DNA from: Priestia megaterium
GTDB lineage: Bacteria; Bacillota; Bacilli; Bacillales; Bacillaceae_H
NCBI RefSeq assembly: GCF_009497655.1
Contig: NZ_CP023317.1
Location: forward strand, 12,501-76,500
DNA length: 64,000 nt
Direction: 5' to 3'
Shown here: positions 1-13,803 of the stretch, piece by piece
Numbering within the stretch: the first letter of the stretch is position 1
Layout: each line of letters starts with the position of its first letter
Program-made: the position numbers and the translations under genes
Notes under the pieces: generated by a model
Database searches by the model: none
What the model was told of the DNA's origin: nothing
The model's input: the letters and a program-made list of their open reading frames with translations, nothing else

Positions 1-1527
<1,527 letters not shown>

Positions 1528-1591
1528 AACTTTTAAAAGCGTAAGCTTTACTCAGCAAACTGTTACCTAGTTTTGAGAGAGCAATCTCTTG

Positions 1592-1707
1592 TCTGGTGGC
1601 GATAGCGAAGAGGTCACACCCGTTCCCATACCGAACACGGAAGTTAAGCTCTTTAGCGCCAATGGTAGTTGGGACTTTGTCCCTGTGAGAGTAGGACGTT
1701 GCCAGGC
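1592..1707 (+). rRNA. rrf: 5S ribosomal RNA
   Basis: This is a complete 5S gene of about 116 nt beginning tctggtggcgatagcg and ending gttgccaggc, with complementary termini and the conserved ccgaacacggaagttaag loop. It lies about 65 nt after the 23S 3' end and just before an intrinsic terminator. It is the intact counterpart of the 5S 3' fragment at 17420-17495, which is identical over the shared part. Confidence 0.97.
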
Positions 1708-1711
1708 ACTT

Positions 1712-1747
1712 GAAAAAAGACTAGCTATTTTAGCTAGTCTTTTTTTG
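1712..1747 (+). terminator. rrn operon terminator (bidirectional)
   Basis: A near-perfect stem (aaaaagactagcta / tagctagtcttttt) with a short tttt-type loop is followed by a T run. The mirror A run on the other side lets it also end yaaC transcription on the minus strand. The yaaC stop codon lies inside the downstream arm. Confidence 0.93.
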
Positions 1748-2699
1748 TGTGTTCATTTAAGTAACAAGAAATTAAGTAAGGAATCTTTTGAGCTGTAACC
1801 TCAAGGAACCTCAAGATAAATGGATAATCTTTCGAAGAGTATGTATGCAATAATTCATACCACCACTCTGTTTCATAACGTGAAATCATACTTAAATTAT
1901 AAAGTAATAAGTAATGTGCCAACATCTCAGGGAAATATAAGCAGCTATCTTTTTCCAACGGTGCATGCAACGTGTTAGCTTGGAAATTGTACATAAAAGG
2001 TGAACAATTATATAAACAGCTTGAAGGGTCAAGAATACATACCTGATCTTCTGACAAAGACAATGATAGATGGGAACGCTCTTTTAAAAAAGAATAGAGT
2101 CTTTCGTGATTCATATGATAACACCGTGTAACTTGTTCAGGAATAGGCAAAGAGGTAGCTGGAAGCGATCCAATAGTTGTTAAATGGGAAGATGGCCTCG
2201 TGCCCAAGTTTAAAAATAATGTATCTAATTCAGGTACACAAGACAACAGATAATTCATTGTATATTTACTACCTTCTAGTTGTTTCACATGAAACAATTC
2301 TTCTCCTACTTGTGAAAATAAACCGCTTTTTTGAATCTTAACTTCATCATCTAAAAAATCATAACTTTGTTTTTTTCTTTTTCGTGTTGATACTCCATGT
2401 GCTAACACCGCCGTATTTTCGGGATATACGGGGTTTTGCGTTAACAAACAAGCTTTTAACAGCTGTGACATTCCATAAAATAATAAAACGGGTTGAACTG
2501 ATACAGGAGATTGTGCCGCAACTTGATAATAATTTTTACTGTGTTCCAAATAATAAATAAATGGGTAACTGTTTTTAAAACTATGTTGCTCTGCATCGCT
2601 ATAATTCAATTTTTGATAGCGCTTTTTTAAAAAGTCTTGTACAAAAGGAACGGAGAAAAATAAATTGTAGGACGTCCAAACATCATTAAATTTATGCAA
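1734..2699 (-). CDS. yaaC: YaaC family protein of unknown function
   Basis: This 321-residue protein matches B. subtilis YaaC in length and place (between an rrn operon and guaB) and in recalled motifs such as the YPFIYYLEHSKNYY stretch near residue 46 and the LLFYGMSQLLKACLL stretch near 73. No catalytic motif, signal peptide or membrane segment is evident. The start is TTG at 2699 with an aaaggtg ribosome-binding site six bases upstream. The gene is transcribed towards the rrn operon and its last codons run into the shared terminator hairpin. The biochemical role is unknown; family assignment is firm, function is not. Confidence 0.9.
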   Translation of the reverse strand: MHKFNDVWTSYNLFFSVPFVQDFLKKRYQKLNYSDAEQHSFKNSYPFIYYLEHSKNYYQVAAQSPVSVQPVLLFYGMSQLLKACLLTQNPVYPENTAVLAHGVSTRKRKKQSYDFLDDEVKIQKSGLFSQVGEELFHVKQLEGSKYTMNYLLSCVPELDTLFLNLGTRPSSHLTTIGSLPATSLPIPEQVTRCYHMNHERLYSFLKERSHLSLSLSEDQVCILDPSSCLYNCSPFMYNFQANTLHAPLEKDSCLYFPEMLAHYLLLYNLSMISRYETEWWYELLHTYSSKDYPFILRFLEVTAQKIPYLISCYLNEHTKKD

Positions 2700-2734
2700 C
2701 TAAATCACCTTTTCTTTTTATTAGAATTATCTGA

Positions 2735-4282
<1,548 letters not shown>

Positions 4283-4293
4283 TCATGAATGTG

Positions 4294-4334
4294 TAAAAAA
4301 CACGTTTCCTTAATAGGGAAACGTGTTTTTTATG
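4294..4334 (+). terminator. Intrinsic terminator after guaB
   Basis: The stem aaaaaacacgtttcc / ggaaacgtgtttttt around a short loop ends in a T run, between guaB and dacA. Confidence 0.9.
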
Positions 4335-4432
4335 TCATTAATCATGAATGTAACAGTACTTCTTTATCTATTTTTTTAAATTTTAGTATGATAAAATTAC
4401 ATTTATGTGAGTTTACGTTTGGAGGGTATAGA

Positions 4433-5788
4433 GTGAGAAACGCAGTACAGAAACAATTAATTTGTGTCATTGCTGTTATGTTAATGGCCAGCGTATTTTT
4501 TGTCTCTACACAAGCATCAGCTGCTTCTAAAACAGATGATATTGGCGTTGAAGCAGACGCAGCCATTTTAGTAGAGGCAAGTACGGGGAAAGTGCTATAC
4601 GGGAAAAATACGGATGCTTTATTAGGTATTGCAAGCATGACAAAAATGATGACGGAATACCTAGTATTAGAATCCATAAAAGATAAGAAATTATCTTGGG
4701 ATCAACGTGTGCCAGTTAGTAAATATGCAGCTAAAATTTCTCAGGATTATGGATTATCAAATGTACCATTAATCGAAAACCAAAAATATACGGTAAAAGA
4801 ATTATATGATGCCATGGCTATTTATTCAGCTAATGGAGCAGCCATTGCTTTAGCTGAAGCTGTCAGTGGTTCTGAAGAAGGTTTCATTAAGTTAATGAAT
4901 GAAACAGCAAAAAAATTAAATATGGGTGAATCAAAATTTGTCAATTCTACAGGTCTTTCTAATTCCTTGTTAAAAGGGATGTATCCAAAAGGAACAAAGG
5001 AAGAAGATGAGAACCTCCTATCTGCTCGGGCAGTTGCTACTCTTGCTTATCACTTGATTCATGATTATCCAGAATCTTTGGAAGTAGCCAAAACTCCTTC
5101 CAAGATGTTTAGACAAGGGCAACAAGGCGAAACAAAAATGAACAATTGGAATAAGATGCTCCCTGGTTTTTCAGCTGCATACAGCGGCGTAGACGGCTTA
5201 AAAACTGGTCATACAGATTTTGCAGGTCAATGTTTCACTGGAACTGCAGAGCGTAACGGGGTAAGATACATAACAGTTGTAATGAATGCCAAGGAAAACG
5301 GCAAGTCTACAGAAGCTGCTCGTTTTTCTCAAACGAAAAAGATATTGGACTATGCTTTTAGTCATTTTCAGTTAAAAGAAGTAGTGCCTGCTAACGGCGA
5401 GATTAAAGGGCATGAAACAATTGATGTTGCTAAAGGAAAATCAAAAGAAGCTTCCGTTTCTCCAAAGAATTCGGTAAAAATTATTACCGAAAAAGGTCAA
5501 AAAGATCATACTAAAATCAACTTTAAGTTAAACGATAAAGTTATGAACGATCAAAAAGTTGTTGCTCCTATTAAAAAAGGAGAAACAGTTGCTTATGTAA
5601 GTGCAACAAACAGCAATCTTAAAGATCTAGGCTATGTAGGAGGCCAAACTACAGATAGCATGACGCCGGTCGTGACAAACGAATCTGTTGAAAAAGCTGG
5701 ATGGTTCTCTCTCGCTATCCGCAGTATTGGCAACTTCTTCAGCGATATTTGGATGAATGCTGCAAATACAGTGAATAACTGGTTTTAA
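4433..5788 (+). CDS. dacA: D-alanyl-D-alanine carboxypeptidase (penicillin-binding protein 5)
   Basis: DacA removes the terminal D-Ala from peptidoglycan pentapeptides outside the membrane. The 451-residue precursor starts with GTG at 4433 after a ggaggg site. It has a Sec signal peptide ending near residue 31 (ASA/ASK), then the three catalytic motifs of low-mass PBPs: S68-M-T-K71, S132-A-N134 and K257-T-G259. A C-terminal PBP5-type beta domain and an amphipathic membrane-anchoring tail (about residues 425-451, rich in W, F and I) follow. The gene is monocistronic between two terminators, as in B. subtilis. Confidence 0.97.
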   Translation: MRNAVQKQLICVIAVMLMASVFFVSTQASAASKTDDIGVEADAAILVEASTGKVLYGKNTDALLGIASMTKMMTEYLVLESIKDKKLSWDQRVPVSKYAAKISQDYGLSNVPLIENQKYTVKELYDAMAIYSANGAAIALAEAVSGSEEGFIKLMNETAKKLNMGESKFVNSTGLSNSLLKGMYPKGTKEEDENLLSARAVATLAYHLIHDYPESLEVAKTPSKMFRQGQQGETKMNNWNKMLPGFSAAYSGVDGLKTGHTDFAGQCFTGTAERNGVRYITVVMNAKENGKSTEAARFSQTKKILDYAFSHFQLKEVVPANGEIKGHETIDVAKGKSKEASVSPKNSVKIITEKGQKDHTKINFKLNDKVMNDQKVVAPIKKGETVAYVSATNSNLKDLGYVGGQTTDSMTPVVTNESVEKAGWFSLAIRSIGNFFSDIWMNAANTVNNWF

Positions 5789-5807
5789 TGATAACTCAAG
5801 AGAAAGA

Positions 5808-5839
5808 AGAGATACTACAAGGGAGTATCTCTTTTTTTA
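5808..5839 (+). terminator. Intrinsic terminator after dacA
   Basis: The stem agagatac / gtatctct with a nine-base loop is followed by ttttttt. Confidence 0.88.
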
Positions 5840-5977
5840 TTTTTAGATTTGTTTGTATATAATCTATAAATTAGATAGGAATTTTCCGAAAAATACGGTA
5901 AAATAGACACTAAGTTTTGAATTTTGTATATACACTAAAAATTATTGTGAAACACTTGATACAGGAGGAAGACAAAC

Positions 5978-6865
5978 ATGAATAACATTACAGGTACTGA
6001 TCGTGTAAAACGAGGAATGGCGGAAATGCAAAAAGGTGGCGTTATCATGGACGTGATCAACGCAGAGCAAGCAAAAATTGCAGAAGCAGCAGGCGCTGTT
6101 GCCGTTATGGCATTAGAGCGTGTTCCAGCTGATATCCGTGCAGCAGGCGGCGTGTCTCGTATGGCAGACCCAACAATTGTTGAAGAAGTGATGAATGCTG
6201 TGTCCATTCCAGTTATGGCAAAAGCTCGTATTGGCCATATTGTTGAAGCACGCGTGCTAGAAGCGATGGGTGTAGACTACATCGATGAAAGTGAAGTGTT
6301 GACTCCAGCTGATGAGGAGTTTCATTTAAATAAAAATACATTTACGGTTCCATTTGTGTGCGGTTGTCGTGATCTTGGTGAAGCATCCCGCCGTATTGCT
6401 GAAGGAGCTGCAATGCTTCGTACAAAAGGCGAACCAGGGACAGGAAACATCGTGGAAGCAGTGCGTCATATGCGCCAAGTAAACGCTCAAGTACGTAAAG
6501 TTGTGGGCATGGACGAAGATGAGTTAATGACAGAGGCAAAACTATTAGGCGCGCCTTATGAGTTATTACTGCAAATTAAACGTGAAGGTCGCCTACCGGT
6601 TGTAAACTTTGCAGCGGGCGGTGTAGCAACACCAGCAGACGCAGCGTTAATGATGCAGCTTGGAGCAGACGGTGTGTTCGTTGGTTCAGGAATCTTTAAA
6701 TCCGACAACCCTGAAAAATTTGCTCGAGCAATCGTTGAGGCAACAACGCATTATCAAGATTATGAACTCATTGCAAACTTGTCAAAAGGATTAGGAAGTG
6801 CAATGAAAGGAATTGAAATTTCATCATTACTACCAGAAAACCGCATGCAAGAGCGTGGATGGTAA
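5978..6865 (+). CDS. pdxS: Pyridoxal 5'-phosphate synthase, synthase subunit
   Basis: PdxS condenses ribose 5-phosphate, glyceraldehyde 3-phosphate and ammonia from PdxT into pyridoxal 5'-phosphate in a 12+12 complex. The 295-residue TIM barrel carries Asp25 in MDVINAEQA and the Schiff-base lysine Lys82 in [12 protein letters not shown], plus the phosphate-binding [12 protein letters not shown] segment near the C terminus. An aggagg site precedes the ATG. The gene is followed 21 nt later by pdxT with no terminator, so the two form an operon. The family is among the most conserved known, so the call is secure. Confidence 0.98.
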   Translation: MNNITGTDRVKRGMAEMQKGGVIMDVINAEQAKIAEAAGAVAVMALERVPADIRAAGGVSRMADPTIVEEVMNAVSIPVMAKARIGHIVEARVLEAMGVDYIDESEVLTPADEEFHLNKNTFTVPFVCGCRDLGEASRRIAEGAAMLRTKGEPGTGNIVEAVRHMRQVNAQVRKVVGMDEDELMTEAKLLGAPYELLLQIKREGRLPVVNFAAGGVATPADAALMMQLGADGVFVGSGIFKSDNPEKFARAIVEATTHYQDYELIANLSKGLGSAMKGIEISSLLPENRMQERGW

Positions 6866-6886
6866 TTTAAAGGGAGTTTTGACAAA

Positions 6887-7474
6887 ATGGTAAAAGTAGG
6901 CGTGTTAGGATTACAAGGTGCCTTTCGCGAGCATGCACAAGCATTAGAAGCAGCAGGCGCTGAAGCCATTATCATTAAAAAAGTTGAACAGCTAGACGAA
7001 ATAGATGGTTTAATCCTACCGGGCGGCGAAAGCACAGCGATGCGTCGTCTGATTGACAAGTATGACTTTATGGAACCTCTTCGCCAGTTTGCACAAGCAG
7101 GTAAACCGGTGTTTGGTACGTGTGCGGGTTTAATTTTACTTGCAGGACAAGTTGTTGACCGTGAAGAGCCCCATTTAGGTGTTATGGATATTACGGTAGC
7201 TCGAAATTCATTTGGGCGCCAACGAGATAGCTTTGAAGCTGCTCTAAATATTAAAGATATTGGTGAAGATTTTATAGGCGTATTTATCCGTGCTCCGCAT
7301 ATTGTAGAAGTAGGAGAAAACGTTGAAGTCTTGGCAATGCATAACGACCGAATTGTTGCAGCAAGACAAGGTCAATTCTTGGGATGTTCGTTTCATCCAG
7401 AATTAACAGATGATGCTCGCATGGCTCAGTATTTTGTAGCAATGGTTGAAGAAGCTTCGAAAAAACCTGTATAA
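6887..7474 (+). CDS. pdxT: Pyridoxal 5'-phosphate synthase, glutaminase subunit
   Basis: PdxT hydrolyses glutamine and channels ammonia to PdxS. The 195-residue class I amidotransferase shows the nucleophile Cys79 in the [10 protein letters not shown] elbow and the His/Glu pair in HPELTDD near residue 170. The oxyanion-hole segment LPGGEST is at about 44-50. It lies directly behind pdxS as in other Bacilli and ends about 65 nt before the serS T-box leader. Confidence 0.98.
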   Translation: MVKVGVLGLQGAFREHAQALEAAGAEAIIIKKVEQLDEIDGLILPGGESTAMRRLIDKYDFMEPLRQFAQAGKPVFGTCAGLILLAGQVVDREEPHLGVMDITVARNSFGRQRDSFEAALNIKDIGEDFIGVFIRAPHIVEVGENVEVLAMHNDRIVAARQGQFLGCSFHPELTDDARMAQYFVAMVEEASKKPV

Positions 7475-7538
7475 ATGAATTGCATCTTGTAAAGACTTGT
7501 AGTACATTATGATTAATAAAAATGATATTGGTATAAAG

Positions 7539-9074
<1,536 letters not shown>

Positions 9075-9080
9075 AAGTAG

Positions 9081-9121
9081 AAGATGTTCATTAAATTAAT
9101 TTTTAATGAACATCTTTTTTA
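9081..9121 (+). terminator. Intrinsic terminator after serS
   Basis: The long stem aagatgttcattaa / ttaatgaacatctt is followed by a T run. Confidence 0.9.
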
Positions 9122-9183
9122 AAAAAATTAATAAAAGAGTTGACTTCATTATTTTTATATGATAAATTAATACTTGTCGATAC

Positions 9184-9276
9184 GGAGGAATACCCAAGTC
9201 CGGCTGAAGGGATCGGTCTTGAAAACCGACAGGGGTGTTAAAGCCCGCGGGGGTTCGAATCCCTCTTCCTCCGCCA
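9184..9276 (+). tRNA. tRNA-Ser (anticodon TGA)
   Basis: This is a 93-nt class II tRNA with a 7-bp acceptor stem (ggaggaa / ttcctcc), a long variable arm, T-loop gttcgaatc and encoded CCA. The anticodon loop cttgaaa gives TGA, reading TCA-family serine codons. B. subtilis carries trnSL-Ser1 at the same place between serS and dck. Confidence 0.97.
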
Positions 9277-9324
9277 TATTTGACTTATAATGCAATTAAC
9301 ATAGCGCGATAAATTGGAGATTGG

Positions 9325-9357
9325 AAAACCGTTACTTATAAGTAACGGTTTTTTATT
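9325..9357 (+). terminator. Intrinsic terminator after tRNA-Ser
   Basis: The stem aaccgttactt / aagtaacggtt around ata is followed by tttttat. Confidence 0.88.
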
Positions 9358-9361
9358 TGTT

Positions 9362-9398
9362 GAAAATGCCGCTTTATTTATTAAAGCGGCATTTTTTT
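9362..9398 (-). terminator. Terminator of the dgk-dck operon (bidirectional)
   Basis: The stem aaaatgccgcttta / taaagcggcatttt has T runs usable in both directions. It sits immediately 3' of dck on the minus strand. Confidence 0.85.
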
Positions 9399-10077
9399 AT
9401 AGCTGACGACGTTTTAACTTTTCATTATGTTGTAAAAAGCGAGCCACTTTTTCAACAATTGATTCAATTGAATCAGGATCCTTGAGAAGGTCGTATTCTC
9501 TAATATCTAAACGGAGAATAGGACAAGCCGTAAAGTTATTAATCCATTCTTCATATCGGGCGTGCATCTCTTTCCAATAATCAAGAGGCGTTTGTTGTTC
9601 CATTGGTCGCCCTCTTTCTTGAATGCGATCTACAATATCTTCGAAGCTGCCTTCCAAATAAATGAGCAGATCTGGATGAGGGAAGTATGGAGTCATAACC
9701 ATTGCATCGAACAAGCTTGTATATGTCTCATAGTCTACTTTAGACATTGTTCCCTTTTCAAAATGCATCTTAGCAAAGATACCGGTATCTTCGTAAATGG
9801 ATCTGTCTTGGATAAAGCCGCCGCCATACTCGAAAATCTTCTTTTGTTCTTTAAAGCGTTCCGCTAAAAAATATACCTGTAGGTGAAAGCTCCAGCGTTC
9901 AAAATCCCCATAAAATTTGTCCAGGTAAGGGTTGGAATCTACTTTTTCAAACGATGTGCGAAATTGGAGAGCATCAGCCAATGATTGAGTCATCGTAGAT
10001 TTCCCAACTCCAACTGTACCAGCTATCGTCAACACAGCATCATTAGGAATGTTGTATTTCGATCGTAAGTTTACCAT
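9397..10077 (-). CDS. dck: Deoxyadenosine/deoxycytidine kinase
   Basis: Dck phosphorylates deoxyadenosine and deoxycytidine for salvage. The 226-residue protein has the P-loop GTVGVGKST (about 20-28), the ERWSFHLQVYFLAERF substrate segment, the DRSIYED motif near residue 90 and the ERGRP lid. It matches B. subtilis Dck (YaaG) more closely than Dgk. Its ATG overlaps the last base of the upstream dgk stop codon (TAATG), so translation is probably coupled. Confidence 0.94.
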   Translation of the reverse strand: MVNLRSKYNIPNDAVLTIAGTVGVGKSTMTQSLADALQFRTSFEKVDSNPYLDKFYGDFERWSFHLQVYFLAERFKEQKKIFEYGGGFIQDRSIYEDTGIFAKMHFEKGTMSKVDYETYTSLFDAMVMTPYFPHPDLLIYLEGSFEDIVDRIQERGRPMEQQTPLDYWKEMHARYEEWINNFTACPILRLDIREYDLLKDPDSIESIVEKVARFLQHNEKLKRRQL

Positions 10078-10712
10078 TATATACTCCTTTTCAACATACT
10101 CTCTTGAACCTCTGATAAGATTCTATTTAAGTGTTGTTTATTTTGTACAAAATCTATTTCATCACCGTTATAACGTAAAATGGTTACGTCAGGGTTCTTT
10201 TGTTCAAATGCCGTCATAGCTTTTTCATAATCATCACTTAGTCTCGCAAGGTAGTGAGGATCGATGTTTCGTTCAATTTCTCTTCCACGCATTTTAATAC
10301 GCTTTAGCAAGGTATCTAAACTGGCATTTAAATAAATAATAATGTTCGGAGCCGGCATATCAGCCGTTAAGATGTGGAAGATTTGTACATATTTTTTATA
10401 CTGTTCATCTTTTAACGTTTGCTCAGCGAAAATCATGTTTTTCATAATATGATAATCTGCTACAACAGGTTTTTTATAAGATAAGAACCCTTTTTGAATA
10501 TCCTCTAACTGCTTATATCGATTACATAGAAAAAACATTTCGGTTTGAAAACTCCACTCGTCGATATTCTCATAAAATTTCCCGAGAAATGGATTTTCAT
10601 CTACGATTTCTTTTAAAATTTCGAACTGAAATGCTTGTGCAATCTCTTTAGCTAGAGAGGTTTTTCCGACACCGATGGGTCCTTCTACTGAAATAAAAGG
10701 TGTGCCTTGCAT
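10077..10712 (-). CDS. dgk: Deoxyguanosine kinase
   Basis: Dgk phosphorylates deoxyguanosine (and probably deoxyinosine) in purine salvage. The 211-residue paralogue of Dck has the P-loop EGPIGVGKTSLA near residue 10, EWSFQTEMFFLCNRYKQLED, the ADYHI motif in place of Dck's DRSI, and the MRGREIE lid. It is the first gene of a two-gene minus-strand operon with dck. Assignment between the two paralogues rests on order and recalled similarity to B. subtilis YaaF. Confidence 0.93.
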   Translation of the reverse strand: MQGTPFISVEGPIGVGKTSLAKEIAQAFQFEILKEIVDENPFLGKFYENIDEWSFQTEMFFLCNRYKQLEDIQKGFLSYKKPVVADYHIMKNMIFAEQTLKDEQYKKYVQIFHILTADMPAPNIIIYLNASLDTLLKRIKMRGREIERNIDPHYLARLSDDYEKAMTAFEQKNPDVTILRYNGDEIDFVQNKQHLNRILSEVQESMLKRSI

Positions 10713-10820
10713 TCATTTGCCTCCTTCATGACCACTCGTTCAAAAAAAACAGACAAAAAATATTTTAACATAGAGAAGGAGAATAAGGGGAAAAGAAATT
10801 TCTTTCAGTAAGAAGAATAA

Positions 10821-10853
10821 CAAAAAGCCTACTGTTAACAGTAAGCTTTCCCT
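10821..10853 (-). terminator. Intrinsic terminator after yaaH
   Basis: On the minus strand the stem agcttactg / cagtaggct with a ttaa loop runs into a ttttt tract. It ends the yaaI-yaaH transcript. Confidence 0.8.
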
Positions 10854-10855
10854 AT

Positions 10856-12157
10856 TTATGGCTGTGTCACTCTTTTTGTAATTTTGAAGTTGTCTTCAAT
10901 CAAGAGCCAGTTTTGCGGGAAATCTAAGCCTAGTTTCCAGTAGGCCATTCCTCTAAGTTTTAATTCTTTGATTAAATCAAACTTGGCCTGAATAGACCTA
11001 GCGTCTTCAAACCATACTTCGTGAGTGCGCTGCTGTTCATCTTTATACCGGAAGAAAGGAGCTTGTGCTTTATTGTCGTATTGAATAGCTACTTTATAAC
11101 GAGCTGCCAACTCAATAGCTCGTTGAGGACTAATGGCTTTGGCATATTCTCCTCCTGGTTTGTAAGGCAGTGTCCAATCGTAACCGTATAGGTTTTGGCC
11201 CATGATAATTTTTGAACTAGGTATTTCAGATACTGCATATTCTAAAACATCACGTACGGGACCAATAGGAGAGACGGCCATAGGAGGCCCACCGCTATAT
11301 CCCCATTCATATGTCATTGGAACAACGAAGTTAGCAATCTCTCCAATGGCTTTATAATCATGTGCTTCATACCATTTGCCTTTTTGATCTCGACTTGTCT
11401 TCGGAGCTAAAGCCACAGACATGAGAAGTTGCTCATCTTGAAGACGCTTTTTTGCTTTCTGTAAGAATGCAATATAGGCTTCTTTATCTGCCGGACGCAA
11501 AAATTCGAAGTCAAAGTGAATGTCTCTGAAATTTTGTTCTTTCGCTGTTTTTACAATATTATTTAAGAGCGTATCTTGAACGTCTTTATTAGTTAAAATT
11601 GCTCGGCCGACTTCATCACTGAATGCACCGTTTTCAATATTAGCCAATACCATTAAGAAGATGACGTCATTTTCTTTAGCAATAGAACCTAAATTGTTAA
11701 GTGGAGGTGCCTTTAGAGAACCGTCTTTTTGCACTTCGAAGTTCGCTGGTCCGAGATAAGTAAGGTATTTTGCATTTTGATTAATCATTTTCTCTGTTTG
11801 AGGGGTGATTTTTCGATTGCTTGTTTCAACATACCCTAAAAACTCACCGTTTCTTTTGTTTGGGGAAGGGGGAATTAAGATGCGGCGGCCAGGTGTTAAG
11901 GGTGCTGTAACTGAAACATTGTTCGCATTGGCAATAGCCTGATAGCTAACGCCTAATTTTCGTCCTATTTTCCATATAGTGTCCCCAGCTTTTACTGTGT
12001 AGTAAGTACCGTTGATGGGAATAACCATAGATTGCCCGATGACGAGTTGATTTGGATTAGGTAATTCATTTGCTCTTATAATCTTTCCTGCGTCAATCCG
12101 GAACTGTTTTGCAATACTATATATACTGTCACCTGCTTTAACAGTGTAAATTTGCAT
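10856..12157 (-). CDS. yaaH: Spore peptidoglycan hydrolase, LysM-GH18 (SleL/YaaH)
   Basis: YaaH/SleL is a spore-coat enzyme that cuts muramic-lactam cortex peptidoglycan during germination (N-acetylglucosaminidase in the family). Two LysM repeats occupy about residues 2-46 (YTVKAGDSIYSIAKQF) and 50-95 (YYTVKAGDTIWKIGRKL), followed by a GH18 barrel with the catalytic FDFEF motif near residue 200. The start at 12157 is preferred over the frame's earlier ATG at 12196 because ggagg lies nine bases upstream and the LysM begins at once. That gives 433 residues, close to the B. subtilis protein. There is no signal peptide, as expected for a coat protein made in the mother cell. Confidence 0.94.
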   Translation of the reverse strand: MQIYTVKAGDSIYSIAKQFRIDAGKIIRANELPNPNQLVIGQSMVIPINGTYYTVKAGDTIWKIGRKLGVSYQAIANANNVSVTAPLTPGRRILIPPSPNKRNGEFLGYVETSNRKITPQTEKMINQNAKYLTYLGPANFEVQKDGSLKAPPLNNLGSIAKENDVIFLMVLANIENGAFSDEVGRAILTNKDVQDTLLNNIVKTAKEQNFRDIHFDFEFLRPADKEAYIAFLQKAKKRLQDEQLLMSVALAPKTSRDQKGKWYEAHDYKAIGEIANFVVPMTYEWGYSGGPPMAVSPIGPVRDVLEYAVSEIPSSKIIMGQNLYGYDWTLPYKPGGEYAKAISPQRAIELAARYKVAIQYDNKAQAPFFRYKDEQQRTHEVWFEDARSIQAKFDLIKELKLRGMAYWKLGLDFPQNWLLIEDNFKITKRVTQP

Positions 12158-12213
12158 AATAAAAAGCCTCCATTTCATATGACTTACTTCCATCATATGA
12201 GAAGGCTTTTTAC

Positions 12214-12756
12214 TTAATTCATCAACTCAGTATGTTTGCAAATACGAGCATTTAATACGTTATGCATCATTCTTAAAGCAAAGGTATTGTCTTCATCTGC
12301 GTTTGAAGCAATACAATCTTCAGGCACAATTAAATTATACTCACGCATATAAGCATCGTTGGCTGAAAAAAGCACGCATATATTTCCCGCAATTCCTGTT
12401 AAAATAAGTGTATGCACATCGAGCTGTGATAGCAAAATATTTAAAGCTGTTCCATAGAAAATAGAATGCTTTGGTTTAATTAAAAAGTAATCAGCGTTCT
12501 GTGGTGAAATGTGATGTAGAATGGGTGAACTTACCTCATTTGTGCAGTGTGTTAAAATGGTTTCTAAGTTTGCTTGCCATAGCTTATAGTGGTCATTGAC
12601 GTAAATAATAGGGATATGTTGAGACGAGGCATATTGTTTTAATTCGGCAATATTTTGAGCGATTATTAAAGATTTTTCAGCAAGTACTTTGCCGTTTTTG
12701 AATTGAAAATCGTTTAGCATATCAATAATAATTAAAGCAGTTTTAGCATTCTTCAC
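12214..12756 (-). CDS. yaaI: Isochorismatase-family cysteine hydrolase
   Basis: This is a 180-residue member of the isochorismatase-like fold. The triad is visible as Asp in ALIIIDMLNDF (near residue 12), Lys in the IKPKHSIFYGT segment, and the nucleophile Cys in GNICVLFSANDAYMR. In the family such proteins cleave amides such as nicotinamide or N-carbamoyl compounds; the substrate here is unknown. It lies directly upstream of yaaH on the same strand with about a 56-nt gap, as in B. subtilis. Confidence 0.9.
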   Translation of the reverse strand: MKNAKTALIIIDMLNDFQFKNGKVLAEKSLIIAQNIAELKQYASSQHIPIIYVNDHYKLWQANLETILTHCTNEVSSPILHHISPQNADYFLIKPKHSIFYGTALNILLSQLDVHTLILTGIAGNICVLFSANDAYMREYNLIVPEDCIASNADEDNTFALRMMHNVLNARICKHTELMN

Positions 12757-12832
12757 ACAAGGTCTCTCCTTTTCCTGATGTACATAGTAAATAGTTTGAC
12801 TCAGAAAAAATATAATATGTAAGGTTGGATAA

Positions 12833-13306
<474 letters not shown>

Positions 13307-13334
13307 CGCTAAAAAAGTAAGTTTTCCATAGCGG

Positions 13335-13363
13335 TTGCATTTTTGAATGAAAAGACGTATACT
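13335..13363 (+). promoter_or_regulatory. SigA promoter of the SRP RNA gene
   Basis: TTGCAT at 13335 and TATACT at 13358 are separated by 17 nt, placing the start near 13370, shortly before the conserved RNA. Confidence 0.75.
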
Positions 13364-13404
13364 TGTAAATGCATCAACTTGATGCCCAAACTATTGGTTT
13401 CAAC

Positions 13405-13676
13405 TTTGCCGTGCTAAGCGGGGAGGTAGCGGTGCCCTGTACTCGCAATCCGCTCTAGCGAGGCCGAATTCCTTCTTGAGGTTAGCTCATCTTAGGGCCT
13501 GCCTTAAGTAAGTGGTGTTGACGTTTGGGTCCTATGCAATGGGAATCTGTGAACCCTGTCAGGTCCGGAAGGAAGCAGCAGTAAGCAGAACCTCTCATGT
13601 GCCATGGGGTCGCCTGAACCGAGCTAACTGCTTAAGTAACGCCTGGGGTGGCTAATCGACGGAAGGTGCACGGCAG
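13405..13676 (+). ncRNA. scr: Signal recognition particle RNA, large Bacillus type (scRNA)
   Basis: This is the roughly 270-nt SRP RNA with both Alu and S domains, as in Bacillus and unlike the 4.5S RNA of enterics. The helix 8 apical region with the Ffh-binding loop reads gtcaggtccggaaggaagcag (about 13558-13578). The ends pair (gccgtgc near 13408 with gcacggc near 13668). It has its own promoter and terminator. Exact mature ends are approximate. Confidence 0.96.
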
Positions 13677-13691
13677 TTATATACATAAGTT

Positions 13692-13723
13692 TAGTCTACT
13701 CTGTGAGAGTAGGCTTTTTATTT
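13692..13723 (+). terminator. Terminator of the SRP RNA gene
   Basis: The stem agtctactct / gagagtaggct with a gtg loop is followed by tttttatttt. Confidence 0.85.
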
Positions 13724-13803
13724 TATCTCTTACTATTTTGAAAAAAAACCTCATAATACGCTATAATGAGAACTAATGAATTATATTAAAAGGAGAGGAT
13801 GTA

